A stretch of 61,792 bases of DNA from DAOUEO01 sp963763495 (lineage in GTDB: Bacteria; Chloroflexota; Dehalococcoidia; DSTF01; JALHUB01). The position numbers and the translations under genes were made by a program. The DNA is taken from positions 1-61,792 of the forward strand of contig CAVXOY010000014.1 of the NCBI GenBank assembly GCA_963763495.1, written 5' to 3'. The notes under the pieces were generated by a model. The model was not told the origin of the DNA. It worked only from the letters and a program-made list of their open reading frames with translations, and searched no databases. Below are positions 18,735 to 30,033 of the stretch, piece after piece (within the stretch, counting starts at the first letter, position 1; every line of letters begins with the position of its first letter).

Positions 18735-19331
18735 CTAGTGGCCGCCGCTCACGCAGTAAAGGTTGGTCTTCGTGCTGACAGGTACCTTGGGACAGCCCTG
18801 AGGTGTCACATTCCCCGCTATTTCCATCTCAGCGATAAGCGTGTAGGTCTTCCCATCTGAGACGTACCAGTAGCCGTTGGTGGCCTGATCGCCGCGCGGG
18901 TCGGCCGGGATCGGGTCGAGGAAGTCCTTGATCTTGCAGAGGGCGTCGATGTCCTGGTAGTTGCACATAGTCTGGGCATTGCCGCTGGTGCTCGGGTATT
19001 CCTTCTTCTTGGCGTAGTATTGCTCAAGAGCTGCCTGGACGGTCGCCAGAGCGTCTTTCCTCGTCTTGTCTCGTAGCTCCGCAATCGGACCCGGTACTGT
19101 GGTTGGCCCTGCCGTCGGGGTTGTGGTGCTAGGAAGAGGGAGGGGGGTCTTCGGGCGGGGAGTCGCCGCAGCGACGCCTGGGCCAAGACCCGCTTGGTTT
19201 TCCGACTTCGGCTCGTCGGCGCCGCCGGTGGCGAGATCAGTCGCCACTATGGCCGTTACGACGGCGATGATGGGGACGATTGCCAAGGCCACCCTTGCCG
19301 TCAGCCAGAGATTTCGCGCTGGTCGCTCCAT
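18735..19331 (-). CDS. Membrane-anchored protein with pseudopilin (GspG-like) domain
   Basis: 198 aa. One transmembrane helix (about residues 11-34, ARVALAIVPIIAVVTAIVAT), then a Pro/Thr-rich linker (about 50-85). A C-terminal domain follows with the pseudopilin pattern: ATVQAALEQYYAKKKEYPST, two cysteines, DPIPADPRGDQATNGYWYV and a final beta strand TYTLIAEME. No prepilin-peptidase motif is present, so the domain is probably displayed on an ordinary membrane anchor. Function unknown. Confidence 0.6.
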   Translation of the reverse strand: MERPARNLWLTARVALAIVPIIAVVTAIVATDLATGGADEPKSENQAGLGPGVAAATPRPKTPLPLPSTTTPTAGPTTVPGPIAELRDKTRKDALATVQAALEQYYAKKKEYPSTSGNAQTMCNYQDIDALCKIKDFLDPIPADPRGDQATNGYWYVSDGKTYTLIAEMEIAGNVTPQGCPKVPVSTKTNLYCVSGGH

Positions 19332-19341
19332 AGCTCACCCT

Positions 19342-20381
<1,040 letters not shown>

Positions 20382-20385
<4 letters not shown>

Positions 20386-21482
20386 GTTCTCGCTTTCTCT
20401 CGCCGCGAGTACAGATAGTAGGCCGCGCACGCCCCCTCGGAGGATACCATGGGCGCACCAAGGCAGTGCTCGGGCGTGCAGTCGGTAGCGAAGGCGGGGC
20501 AGTCTACCGGCTTCTTAACCCCCTGCAATACGAGGCCGGCGATGCAGACCGACGCCTCCTGTGAGGGCGGACTCTCGACGCCCAATGCCGTTATCGCGTC
20601 GAAGCGGGCGTAGGGGCCTTTCAGTCGCAGACCGCTGGCTGGTATCGTGCCGATGCCCCGCCATTTGTGGTCGACGACTTCGAACACCTTGTCGATGAGG
20701 GCTTGCGCCTGAGGGTTGCCGTCTCGCGCGACCGACCGGGCGTACTGGTTCTCGACGGCATACCCTCCCGCCTCCAACTGCTTGACGAGCATGTAGATGC
20801 CCTGGAGAAGGTCGAGCGGCTCGAAGCCGGTGACGACGATGGGCAGCCGGTACTTGGCCGCCAGCGCTTCGTATTGGGTATAGCCGGTGACGGTGCAGAC
20901 GTGGCCGGGCGCCAGGAAGCCCTGCACGCGGTTGTCGGGAGAAGAGGCGATCGCCTCCATGGCGGGCGGGATCAGGACATGCGAAGTTAACATAAAGAAA
21001 TTATCGACGCCGTCGCGCTCGGCAAGGAACACGGCCATGGCATTGGCGGGGGCGGTGGTCTCGAAGCCGATTGCGAAGAATATGGTCTTCTTGTCGGGGT
21101 TCTCACGGGCGATCTTGAGGGCGTCCATCGGCGAGTAGACCATGCGCACGTCGCCGCCCTCAGCTTTGACGCTGAGGAGGTCTTTGCCGCTCCCCGGTAC
21201 GCGGAGCATGTCACCGTAGGAGGTGAAGATGACATCCGGCCGAGCGGCTAGAGCGATCGCCTGATCGATGATCTCGACGGGGGTGACGCATACGGGGCAA
21301 CCGGGGCCGTGGATGAGCGTGAGCTTGTCGGGGAGAAGCTGGTCGATGCCGTACTTCAGAAGGGCGTGGGTCTGGCTACCGCACACCTCCATGATCGTCC
21401 AGGGGCGGGTTATCGTCCCGGCGATCCGGCGCAGCATCTTCTGAGCGGCCGCGCCGTCGCGGTACTCATCCAGATAGCGCAT
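20382..21482 (-). CDS. hypD: Hydrogenase maturation protein HypD
   Basis: 366 aa. Conserved cysteines appear at C34 (MEVCGSQTHA), C62 and C65 (GPGCPVCVTP). The C-terminal 4Fe-4S ligands are visible in VDCPAFATDCTPEHCLGAP. With HypC it assembles the Fe(CN)2CO unit. It starts 4 nt after the hypC stop. Confidence 0.95.
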
Positions 21483-21486
21483 TCGT

Positions 21487-21711
21487 CTATTCCATCTCCT
21501 CCAGCAGTTGGAAGGTCTCCTGGGCCCGCTCGGCGTCGACTTTGCTTATGGCGAAGCCGACGTGGACGATGACGTAGTCGCCGACCACGGCTTCGGGCAC
21601 GAGGTCAAGATAGGCGTCACGGGTGATGCCACCGAAGCGCACCTTGGCCTTCCGCATCTGCTGCTCATCTACTTCAATGGAGAGGATCTCTCCGGGAATC
21701 CCTAGACACAT
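21487..21711 (-). CDS. hypC: Hydrogenase maturation chaperone HypC
   Basis: 74 aa with the diagnostic MCLGIPG N-terminus (C2 carries the iron complex) and the conserved His in VIVHVGFAISKVD (H50). Its start overlaps the hypF stop by 10 nt, so the two are coupled. It is the usual size for the family. Confidence 0.95.
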   Translation of the reverse strand: MCLGIPGEILSIEVDEQQMRKAKVRFGGITRDAYLDLVPEAVVGDYVIVHVGFAISKVDAERAQETFQLLEEME

Positions 21712-23986
21712 GGTTTGTCCATTCTCGCTGCCGCGATCGCGATCTGACCCAGCGCGATGCCGCCGTCGTTGGGGGGGACTCGCTGGTGGATGTAGGGCCG
21801 GAACCCTGCCCCCTCAAGCCGCCGGAATGCGCGTTCGGTCAGGTAGCGGTTCTGGAACACGCCGCCGCTGAGGGCGACCCGCCGCACGCCGACTTTCTGG
21901 GCCACCTCTAGTATCGCCTCTACAAGAGTATTGTGGAACCTGGCGCAGATAACAGGCAATGGCGTCCCCTGATCACGCTCCCGGAGAATCTCCCGAAACA
22001 GGGGCTCCCAGTCGAAGACCAGAGGGTCTGAACCTTGCAGGTTGACGGGATAGTGTCCCTGCTCTTCTTCATCGACCTGGAACTCCACCATCATCGCCGC
22101 CTGCCCTTCGAAGGAGCAGACCGACCGGATACCGAGGATCGCGGCTACGGCGTCGAACAGACGGCCGGCGCTGGTGGTGACGGGGGAGTTGACCCCCTTC
22201 GTCAGCATCTGTCCAAGCAGCCGCGCTGTCGCTTCGGGAAAGCCTTCCGCTGGCCAGCTTGTCGGGGGGGAGATACAGTCCATTTGTCAGGGCGTCCGGC
22301 CCGAATATCTCGTGGAGAAGGCCGAGAGCCGTTCGCCGCGGCTCCTTGATCGCCGCTTCGCCGCCGGGCAGCCGGAAGGGCCGGAAGTGGGCGACGCGGC
22401 TGTAGCCGCCGGCGTCGCCGAGCAGGAACTCGCCGCCCCAGAGGGTCTTGTCCTCGCCGTAGCCGGCGCCGTCCCAGGTGACGCCCAAGCACTTCACCTT
22501 CCAGTTCGTTCTCCGCCATGCAGGCGGCGAGGTGGGCGTGATGGTGGTAGACCTCGATGGTCGGGTAGCCGGAGTCCTTGGCGTAGCGGGTGGAAAGATA
22601 GTCGGGATGAGCGTCGTGGACCACGGCCGCCGGTTTCACCTCGTAGAGCGACAGCAGGTCATCGATCACTTTGCGGAAGGCGAAGAGCGCCTTGGCTGTC
22701 TCCAGGTCACCGATGTGCTGGCTGAGGATGACGTCGCTGCCCTTGGAGACGGCGACGGTGTTCTTCAGGTGCCCGCCCACTGCGAGCAGCGGCGGCAGAG
22801 AACGCTTGAGGACGATGGGCAGAGGGGCATAGCCGCGCGCCCGGCGGAGGATGGTCTCGCGGTCCAACTGCACCCGCACCACCGAGTCGTCGACATGCCG
22901 CTCGATGGGCCGGTTGTGGACGAGAAAGCAGTCGGCGATGTCGCCGATGCTGGCCAGCGCCTCGCCTTCGTCGGTGAGGATGGGCTCGTCGTGGAGGTTG
23001 CCGCTCGTTGCTACGATGGGGAACCCCAACTCCTTCATCAGAAGATGGTGCAGCGGCGTGTAGGGAAGCATCGCTCCTAAATACGGGTTCCCCGGGGCCA
23101 CGGCGGACGCGATGTCGGTGTCCGGGCGCCGGCGCAGGAGGACGATGGGGCTCTCGGAGGAGAGGAGAAGGCGCTTCTCCAAGGGGGAGATATTGACATA
23201 ATGCTCCAGCGCTTCCAGGTCCGGAAACATGCAAGCCAGGGGCTTCTCCTCGCGGCGTTTCCGCTCGCGGAGCCGGAGAACGGCGTCCTCGTTGCGGGCG
23301 TCGGCGAGGAGCTGGAAACCGCCCAGTCCCTTCAGCGCGAGCGTCTCGCCCCTTCTGATTGCTGCTGCCGCCTCCAGCAGAGCGTCGTCGCCGGTGGCGA
23401 TTGTCCGGCCCCGGCTGTCCCAGAGCGACAGGTGGGGGCCGCAGACGCTGCAGGCATCGGGCTGGGCGTGGAAGCGGCGGTCGGCGGGGTCAACGTATTC
23501 TCGCCGGCAGTCGGGGCACATGACGAACGACTTCATCGTCGTGTTCGCCCGGTCGTAGGGAAGCGTCTGGATGATGCTGAACCTTGGCCCGCAGAGGGTA
23601 CAGTTGATGAAGGGATAACGGAAGCGGCGGTCGTTGGGGTCGAACAGCTCCGCCCGGCACTGGGGGCAGGTGGCGATGTCGGGCAGGATGACCGTCGTCC
23701 GGTCGCCCGACTCGTCGCTTTGCTGTATCTGGAACCCTTCGTAGCCCAGAGGCTCGAGGAGGGAGTACTCCAGGCTCTGGATGAATGACAGCCCCGGTTT
23801 CTCGCGCTCCAGGCGCAGGAGGAAGGCGTCCAGGTCTTCCCGTGGTCCTTCCGCCTCGATGAAGACGCCCTGGGGGCTGTTCTTGACCCAGCCGCCGAGG
23901 TGCATCTCCGTCGCCAGGCGATAGACGAAGGGCCGGAAGCCGACGCCCTGAACAGCGCCGCGGATTGTGACTCGGAGGCGCTGCAT
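21702..23986 (-). CDS. hypF: Carbamoyltransferase HypF, two frame breaks
   Basis: The domain order is that of HypF. An acylphosphatase-like domain covers about residues 1-90 (RVTIRGAVQGVGFRPFVYRL). Paired zinc fingers follow (CPQCRAELF...CTLCG, CPDCRREYV...CSVCG). A YrdC domain comes next (RRGETLALKGLGGFQLLADA). The Kae1-like domain with HHAHLAACMAENELEG is broken near 22490 (restored by VTWDGAGYGEDKTLWGGEF) and near 22265 (restored through PEATARLLGQMLTKGVNSPV and SGGVFQNRYLTERAF). The restored protein is about 760 residues. It makes the carbamoyl group for the CN ligands and transfers it to HypE. Confidence 0.9.
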
Positions 23987-24360
23987 TAGACCTCTAGCTC
24001 TATCCTCTTGAGGAGGCAGTCGCGCTGCTCATCCAGACTGATGTCGGAGGAGCCGCAGTGGGGGCAGGAGAAGGCCGGTAGCGGCAGGTGGTGGTCATGG
24101 TGCTCCGGCAGATCGGGGTGGCCGGCGAACCCGCAGCCGCGACAGGTCAGAGTCGATCTGATGATGTCTATGTTGATGACGGCGTCCTTGCCGGCGCTGT
24201 CGCGGAGCCCTTCCCGGACCCACATCTCCATGCTGGCGGGATCTAGGAAAGCGAGGTCGCCTATCGCGATATCGACCGATACCACATTCTTCGCGTTGGC
24301 TTTTGTGGCCCCGTCGATCACCTTGGCGGCGATCTGCTGGGCCAGAGTCAGTTCATGCAC
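23986..24360 (-). CDS. hypA: Nickel-insertion protein HypA
   Basis: 124 aa. It starts MHE, with H2 the known nickel ligand. Zinc-ribbon cysteines are C73/C76 (CRGCG) and C99/C102 (CPHCG). It is the first gene of hypA-F-C-D-E. No hypB GTPase lies in this block, and no hydrogenase structural genes are in the window. A His-rich patch HHDHH between the two CxxC motifs may add metal binding. Confidence 0.93.
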   Translation of the reverse strand: MHELTLAQQIAAKVIDGATKANAKNVVSVDIAIGDLAFLDPASMEMWVREGLRDSAGKDAVINIDIIRSTLTCRGCGFAGHPDLPEHHDHHLPLPAFSCPHCGSSDISLDEQRDCLLKRIELEV

Positions 24361-24395
24361 TGGGCAACTCCTGTCGGTATGCCGTATCTATCTTA

Positions 24396-24413
24396 CCAAA
24401 AAGGGGGTTTTGG
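24396..24413. promoter_or_regulatory. Palindrome upstream of hypA
   Basis: CCAAAA and TTTTGG arms sit around a G-run (plus strand CCAAAAAGGGGGTTTTGG). The site lies about 40 nt upstream of the hypA start, overlapping the place where a -10-like TAAGAT occurs on the minus strand. It could be an operator. Confidence 0.3.
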
Positions 24414-24488
24414 CACTTGGGGCGCCGTCTGTCGGGTCGTCGGATTACGGGGACTGGCGAGCAAACGGAGGGATAGGGACTATTCCCA

Positions 24489-24517
24489 TTGACTAGCTTA
24501 CCTACCTGTGCTAGAGT
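24489..24517 (+). promoter_or_regulatory. Promoter of infC-rpmI-rplT
   Basis: TTGACT (24489-24494), 17-nt spacer, TAGAGT (24512-24517). The start is expected near 24524, which leaves a leader of about 48 nt before the proposed infC start. Confidence 0.6.
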
Positions 24518-24571
24518 TATGAATCACAAAGGGGTGTGTTGCTCTGAAGAAACTACCGTGAGGGTGCGGGC

Positions 24572-25135
24572 ATAGTTCGCGAACTCCGTATCAATGAGGC
24601 TATAAGGGCCCCTGAGGTCCTGCTAATCGGAGCGAACGGCGAAAAACTAGGCGTGATTCCCGTGGCCCGCGCCTTGCAAGTCGCCCGCGAGCAGAACTTC
24701 GACCTGGTTGAGGTTGCTCCCAACGTTCAACCCCCAGTCTGTCGCGTCTTGGACTACGGCAAGTTCAAGTACGAGCAGGCGCGGCGGGAGCGGGAAGCCC
24801 GGAAGCACCAGCGGCAGGTTGAGACGCGGCAGGTGCGCTTCCGGCCCAAGATCACCTCTCACGACATGGAGCTGAAGGCCCGTGTGACCGAGAAGCTCCT
24901 GCGCGAAGGCGACAAGGTCAAGGTATCGGTGATGTTCCGCGGTCGGGAGATGAGCTATCCCGAGCTGGGGAGAAACCTCCTTGTCCAGATATATGAGAAA
25001 GTAAAAGAGATCGCCGTCATCGAGAAGCCGGCCTCTTTAGAGGGGCGGTTCATGACCATGATCCTCGTACCGAGCGCGCCCAAACATCCTAAGGGCAGCG
25101 GGGATGGTCAGACACCTCGAGCGGCCACGGAGTAG
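24572..25135 (+). CDS. infC: Translation initiation factor IF-3, probable AUA start
   Basis: The reading frame matches IF-3 from IVRELRINEAIRAPEVLLIG through VARALQVAREQNFDLVEVAP and the RFRPKITSHDMELKARVTEK linker/C-domain. The first canonical start codon is a GTG at 24653, but starting there would delete the conserved RELRINEAIR region. The frame is open upstream only to a TGA near 24545 and has no ATG/GTG/TTG there. The codon ATA at 24572, with GAGG about 8 nt before it, is the likely start. Rare AUN starts are known for infC and allow IF-3 to repress its own translation. 187 aa. First gene of the classical infC-rpmI-rplT operon. Confidence 0.88.
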   Translation: MVRELRINEAIRAPEVLLIGANGEKLGVIPVARALQVAREQNFDLVEVAPNVQPPVCRVLDYGKFKYEQARREREARKHQRQVETRQVRFRPKITSHDMELKARVTEKLLREGDKVKVSVMFRGREMSYPELGRNLLVQIYEKVKEIAVIEKPASLEGRFMTMILVPSAPKHPKGSGDGQTPRAATE

Positions 25136-25140
25136 AAGTC

Positions 25141-25344
25141 TTGCCTAAGCTAAAGACCCACAAAGGGGCGAAGCGCCGCTTCCATATCACGGGCAGCGGC
25201 AAGATCATGCGCCGCAAGGGCAACATAAGCCATCTGCGCCGTCGCAAGGCTACAGGGGCGAAGGGTGACATCAGCGAAATGATCGAGGTGAACGCCGCCG
25301 GTAGAAAACGGCTGCGGCGCCTGTTGCCCTACGGCCTGCGATAG
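25141..25344 (+). CDS. rpmI: 50S ribosomal protein L35
   Basis: 67 aa with PKLKTHKGAKRRFHITGSGK and HLRRRKATGAKG, typical of bL35. It starts with TTG, 5 nt after the infC stop. Second gene of the IF-3 operon. Confidence 0.95.
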   Translation: MPKLKTHKGAKRRFHITGSGKIMRRKGNISHLRRRKATGAKGDISEMIEVNAAGRKRLRRLLPYGLR

Positions 25345-25374
25345 CCTGGCTAGTACTGGGGCTGGAGGAGTGTC

Positions 25375-25737
25375 TTGACGCGGGTAAAGCGCGGAGTTAC
25401 GGCTCACCGACATCACAAGAAGATCATCTCGATGGCTCAGGGCCACAGGGGTGTGCGGCACCGCCTGTTCCGGAGGGCCAATGAATCTGTCCTTCACGCG
25501 CTGAGCTATGCCTATGCCGACCGGCGGGACCGCAAAGGCCAGTTCCGCCGCCTCTGGATTCAGCGCATCAACGCCGCCGCCCGAGCCGAGGGGATGACGT
25601 ACGGCCGCTTCATCGACGGGTTGACGAAGGCGGGCGTAGAGGTGGACCGCAAGATGCTGGCCGACCTCGCGGTGCGCGAGCCGTCGGCATTCGCGTCTCT
25701 GGTCAGCACCGCCAAGGGCGCGCTAAGCCCGTCCTGA
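25375..25737 (+). CDS. rplT: 50S ribosomal protein L20
   Basis: 120 aa. TRVKRGVTAHRHHKKIISMA, GHRGVRHRLFRRANESV and RRLWIQRINAAARAEGMTYG are diagnostic for bL20. TTG start preceded by GGAGGAG (about 7 nt). L20 often represses its own operon in other bacteria; no such mRNA mimic was identified here. Confidence 0.95.
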   Translation: MTRVKRGVTAHRHHKKIISMAQGHRGVRHRLFRRANESVLHALSYAYADRRDRKGQFRRLWIQRINAAARAEGMTYGRFIDGLTKAGVEVDRKMLADLAVREPSAFASLVSTAKGALSPS

Positions 25738-25796
25738 CCGCACCTCTCCCGGCGAGCTTGGCCGGGGCACCTACCTCACACTCAGGGAACAACGTC

Positions 25797-26376
25797 ATGG
25801 CCGCTGCTTTGCCCCTAGTTACCGACCGCCTCCTGCTGCGGGAGCTTGTGAAGTCTGACTTCGCGGCAGTGCGTCGCTATGCCTCCGACCTCGAAGTCGT
25901 GCGCTATATGGACTTTGGTCCTAACAGTGAGGAGGACACTCGGAGCTTCATTCAGCGGGCGCTGGCGTCCCAACAGGCCGAGCCACGAAAGCGTTTTGGG
26001 TTGGCGATAGTCCTGAAATCGGAGGGGAGGCTCATAGGCGACCTGCGGAATCTACGTCTCGGCTTCCAGCGACCATGAAGCGGAGATCGGCTATGTCCTC
26101 GCGCGTGACTTTTGGGGCCGGGGATACGGCACCGAGGCCGCGGGGGCCCTTATCAGCTTCGGTTTCGAGCAGCTAGGCCTGCACAGGATCGTGTCCACGT
26201 GCCGTCCGGAGAATGTGGCATCTTCGCGGGTAATGGAGAAGAGCGGCATGCGGCGAGAGGGATATCTACGAGAGGCGCGGTGGCAGAAGGGAGAGTGGCG
26301 CGATTCCCTACTCTACGCGATCCTGGAGAGCGAGTGGAAGGCTAGCCGCGCAGGGTCGCGCCCACCTCGCGCTTGA
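25797..26376 (+). CDS. GNAT family N-acetyltransferase (RimJ/RimL-like), one frame break
   Basis: The start ATG 25797 (MAAALPLVTDRLLLRELVKS) is chosen because the RimJ-type opening TDRLLLREL lies just after it. The frame breaks near 26045 (after GRLIGD). The adjacent frame continues with EIGYVLARDFWGRGYGTEAA, the acetyl-CoA-binding motif region, and HRIVSTCRPENVASSRVMEK. The last codons overlap the 3' end of the convergent pheT by about 35 nt. It acetylates an amino group, protein N-terminal or small molecule. Confidence 0.75.
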
Positions 26377-28745
26377 GGCGCTCGACGATGCCCCGCTGGG
26401 CCCGCGCTACCTCTTCGTCCGTCAGTGTGTGGTCCGGCGACTGGTAGGTGATCGAGAAGGCGATCGACTTCTTGCCGGCGCCCACCTGCTCGCCTGTGTA
26501 GACGTCAAACAGCCGCGCCTGCCGCACCAGAGGCGCCTTCTCGATGATGGACTGGATTCGCCCCGCCGGTATGCCCTCGTCGACGGTGAGGGCGAGGTCC
26601 TGGACTACCGACGGAAAGCGGGAGACCGGCTCGTAGCGGCGGTGCCCGCCCACAACGGGCAACAGCTTGTCCAGCACCACCTCGAATAGATAGGCGTCGC
26701 TCTCAATCTCGAATGCCGCCGCCACGCGTGGGTGCACCTGGCCGATCACGCCGACGGGCTCGCCGTCTACTTGAACCTCCGCCGCCCGGCCGGGCACCAT
26801 GCCGAACACCTCGGCGTCGGCGAAGGCGGCCTTTACCCCCAGACCGTGCAGCAATTCCTCCAGGTAGCCCTTGGCATCGTAGAAGTCGAGTTGTTCTGGC
26901 GTCGGATGGCCCCAGCGGTCTTCGCGGTGGCCGCTGACGATGGCCGTGACGTGTTCTTGCTCCTCCGGCAGGTCGCCGCCGGTGGGGAGGTAGACCCGCG
27001 CCGCCTCGAAAATCGCGATCTCGCCCTCTTCATAGCGCAGGTTGGCGCCGAGGGTCTGAAGCAGGCTGGCGCGGAGGGTGGTGCGCAGGCACTCGTAGTC
27101 GCTGCTCAGCGGGTTGGCGACTTGGAGGGGTGGTTTCTCGGCGAGAGCGGCCTCGGAGACTACCTGCCGCAGGGTGTCGAGAGTCGTCAGGGGGTAGGTG
27201 ATGACCTCCTGCATGCCGGCCGCCGCGAGAACGTCTCGGACACGCTCGCGGAGTTCGCGCAGCGGTTGCGGGATAGCGGGAGGGATCTCGCCGCGAAGGT
27301 TGGTCATCGGCAACTGGTCATAGCCGACGATGCGCGCCACCTCTTCGATCACGTCGTCGGCGATGCGGACATCGGTGCGCCAGTAGGGCACGTCGACCAG
27401 ATAGCGGTCAGATTCCGACCGGCAGTCATACCCCAGGCCGGAGAGGACCGAGACCACCGTTTCGGGAGCCATCTCCAGGCCGAGGATGGTGCGCAACCGT
27501 TGCCGGGCCACCTCGATGCGAACCGGCTCAGGGCGCCTTGGGTACACGTCGACGATCCCGGCCGCGGCCTTGCCGCCGGCGAGCTCGACCATGAGCTTGG
27601 TGGCGCGTTTGGCGGCGATGATCGACAGTTCTGGGCTCAAGCCCTTGTCGAAGCGGTTGGAGGCTTCGCTGCGCGCCTTCAGGCGGATGGATGTCCGCCG
27701 GATGCTCGCGGCGTTGAAGTTTGCCGATTCCAGAAGGATGGCCGTCGTGCCTGCTTCGACCTCGCTGTTCTCTCCTCCCATGACGCCGGCCAGCGCCACT
27801 GCTCCTTTGGCGTCGGCGATGGCGAGCATGTTGGGGTCGAGGGTGTGCTTTTCGCCGTCCAGGGTTACCAGCGGCTCACCGGGGCGGGCGCGGCGGACGA
27901 TGATCTGCGCCTCACGGAGGCGGGAGTAGTCGAAGGCGTGCAGCGGCTGGCCCAGCTCCAGCATCACGTAGTTGGTGATATCCACGATGTTGCTGATGGG
28001 GCGCATCCCGGCGGCGATCAGGCGCTCCTGCATCCAGGCCGGCGAGGGGCCGATGGTGACGCCTTCGATGAGGGTGGCGACGTAGCGCGAGCAGAGGTCG
28101 GGGTCGGCGATCTCCACCTTGATCCGACCTTCGATGGGAGTCTCCCTCTTGGGGATAGGCGATATCGGGCTCGCGGACTTGTTTGCCCGTCAGGGCGGCC
28201 ACTTCGCGGGCGATGCCGATCATGGAGAGGCAGTCCCCTCGGTTGGTGGTCACCGCGATGTCAAAGATGGAGTCGCCCATGTACTTGTCGAGCGGCATAC
28301 CGATAGGCGCGTCATCGTCGAGGACAAGGATCCCTGTGTGCTCGTCAGAGATGCCCAGCTCCTTCTCCGAGCAGACCATTCCCGCCGACTCGACGCCGCG
28401 GATGCGGGCCGGCTGGAGGATGGTGGTCTCGCCGGTGTGGCCGTCGATGAGGCGGGCGCCGACGCGGGCGAAGGCGATCTTCTGCCCCGCCGCGACGTTG
28501 GGCGCTCCACAGACTACCGTCATCTGCTCGCCGCCACCCAGGTCGACGGTCGTCAGCCGCAGACGGTCGGCGTTCGGGTGGGGGTCGACGCTGGTAACCA
28601 GCCCCACGGATACGCCCTCCCAGTCGCCGCCGACGCGGTCGATGGCCTCGACGCCGAGGCCGGCCATGGTGAGCCGGTGGGCCAGCTCCTTGGGAGGAAG
28701 GTCGATGTCTACGTATTCAGCCAGCCAGCGAAGGGAGACTCTCAT
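26342..28745 (-). CDS. pheT: Phenylalanyl-tRNA synthetase beta subunit, one frame break
   Basis: N-terminal residues MRVSLRWLAEYVDIDLPPKE and the tRNA-binding EMAP-like domain (VVCGAPNVAAGQKIAFARVG) are followed by a frame break near 28135 (after AYPQEGDS). The rest continues in the neighbouring frame: B3/B4 domain (RPISNIVDITNYVMLELGQP), B5 domain and the ferredoxin-fold anticodon-binding C-terminus (YEPVSRFPSVVQDLALTVDE). The product is about 800 residues, the usual length. It sits 8 nt after pheS. The break in an essential gene argues for a sequence error. Confidence 0.9.
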
Positions 28746-28753
28746 AGGTTCAC

Positions 28754-29788
28754 TCAGAACTGCTTGAGGAAGCGCAGGTCATTAGCATAGAAGAGCCGGA
28801 TGTCCTCGATACCGTAGCGCAGCATACAGATGCGCTCGATGCCCATTCCCGCCGCGAAGCCGGTATAGCGCGACGCGTCATATCCCATGTTGGCCAGGAT
28901 CTCGGGGTGGACCATGCCGGCGCCCATGATCTCGATCCAGCCCTCGCCGCGGCAGGTGCGACAGCCCTCGCCGCCGCAGATCATGCAGTCGATGGCCATT
29001 TCGGCCCCCGGCTCCACGAAGGGGAAGTAGTCGCAGCGGAAGCGGACCTTTCTTTCTTGGCCGAAGATACGCTTGGCAAACTCGAACAGAGTGCCCTTAA
29101 GGTCGGCTATGCTTATGCCCTCGTCTACGGCCAGCACCTCGATTTGGGTCAGCATCCACTCGTGCGATGGGTCAGTCGCCTCGTTGCGGTAGCAGCGGCC
29201 GGGCACAACGATGCGGATGGGGGGCTTCGTCTTCTCCATCACCCGCACCTGATTGGGAGAGGTATGGGTGCGCAGGACTGCTCTGTATTCGCTGTCAGAG
29301 GGTGATCCTATGTACAGGGAGTCCATCGTGTCGCGGGCCGGATGGTCTTTGGGGATGCGCAGCGCCTCGAAGTTGTAGTAGTCGGACTCTACCTCCGGCC
29401 CTTCGGCGATGGAGAAGCCCATCGCCGCGAAGGCGGCAAGGACATCGCGGAGGGTCTGAGTGACCGGGTGCAGGCGGCCCACCCGCTGAGGACGGCCGGG
29501 GAGGGTGACGTCGATCCTGCCGGTCGTGATGGCGGTGAGCTTTCTGTCGTCGATTGTTGCTCGCTGAGCGGCGAGCGCTTCTTCCAGTTCGTTCTTGAGG
29601 CGGTTTGCGGCTGCGCCGGCGGAGCGCCGCTCTTCCAGGGGAAGGTCCGTCAGGCCGCGCAGAAGGAGGGTCAGGCTCCCTTTGCGGCCAAGATAGGCCA
29701 CCCGCCATTTCTCCAGGGACTCCTCGTCCTCGATGGCGGTTAGCTCTGCCCTTGCCCGGGTCTCGATTTCTTTGAGTTCGCTGATCAT
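28754..29788 (-). CDS. pheS: Phenylalanyl-tRNA synthetase alpha subunit
   Basis: The start MISELKEIETRARAELTAIE at 29788 (344 aa) matches the family; an open extension up to 29926 is not conserved-looking. The coiled-coil N-terminus leads to the catalytic core with LRTHTSPNQVRVM, GRCYRNEATDPSHEWMLTQI, the cysteine-rich CMICGGEGCRTCRGEGW and GMGIERICMLRYGIEDIR. It charges tRNA-Phe together with PheT. No T-box or leader attenuator was recognised upstream. Confidence 0.95.
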   Translation of the reverse strand: MISELKEIETRARAELTAIEDEESLEKWRVAYLGRKGSLTLLLRGLTDLPLEERRSAGAAANRLKNELEEALAAQRATIDDRKLTAITTGRIDVTLPGRPQRVGRLHPVTQTLRDVLAAFAAMGFSIAEGPEVESDYYNFEALRIPKDHPARDTMDSLYIGSPSDSEYRAVLRTHTSPNQVRVMEKTKPPIRIVVPGRCYRNEATDPSHEWMLTQIEVLAVDEGISIADLKGTLFEFAKRIFGQERKVRFRCDYFPFVEPGAEMAIDCMICGGEGCRTCRGEGWIEIMGAGMVHPEILANMGYDASRYTGFAAGMGIERICMLRYGIEDIRLFYANDLRFLKQF

Positions 29789-30033
29789 GTGGTGAGCACG
29801 GTTGAATCTTGTGGCTGCAGCGGAAACTAGCCGGCCGACGCTGTCAGGGGTAGAAGCAGCAGTCTTCCGAAGGTCATTATGGGTTAGGCACGATGCTAGG
29901 TCAACAGAGCAGGCTGACGCTTGCACGGCTCAAACGGCCGCTCCGGTGGTGCTAGAGTCCGTCGTGCGCGTCGAAAGGGGGCGCGTAGAGTAGGTTCGCG
30001 TATCCGAGTCGTACGATTGGCAAGCTGGAACGA

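Noticed and set aside
26732..28306. Open frame of 524 codons on the plus strand
   Set aside because: It lies antisense to pheT, its product has no family features, and the opposite strand has unmistakable PheT domains. Long antisense frames are expected at this base composition.
29789..30033. T-box or attenuator upstream of pheS
   Set aside because: No T-box sequence, no specifier stem and no leader peptide with Phe codons were seen.
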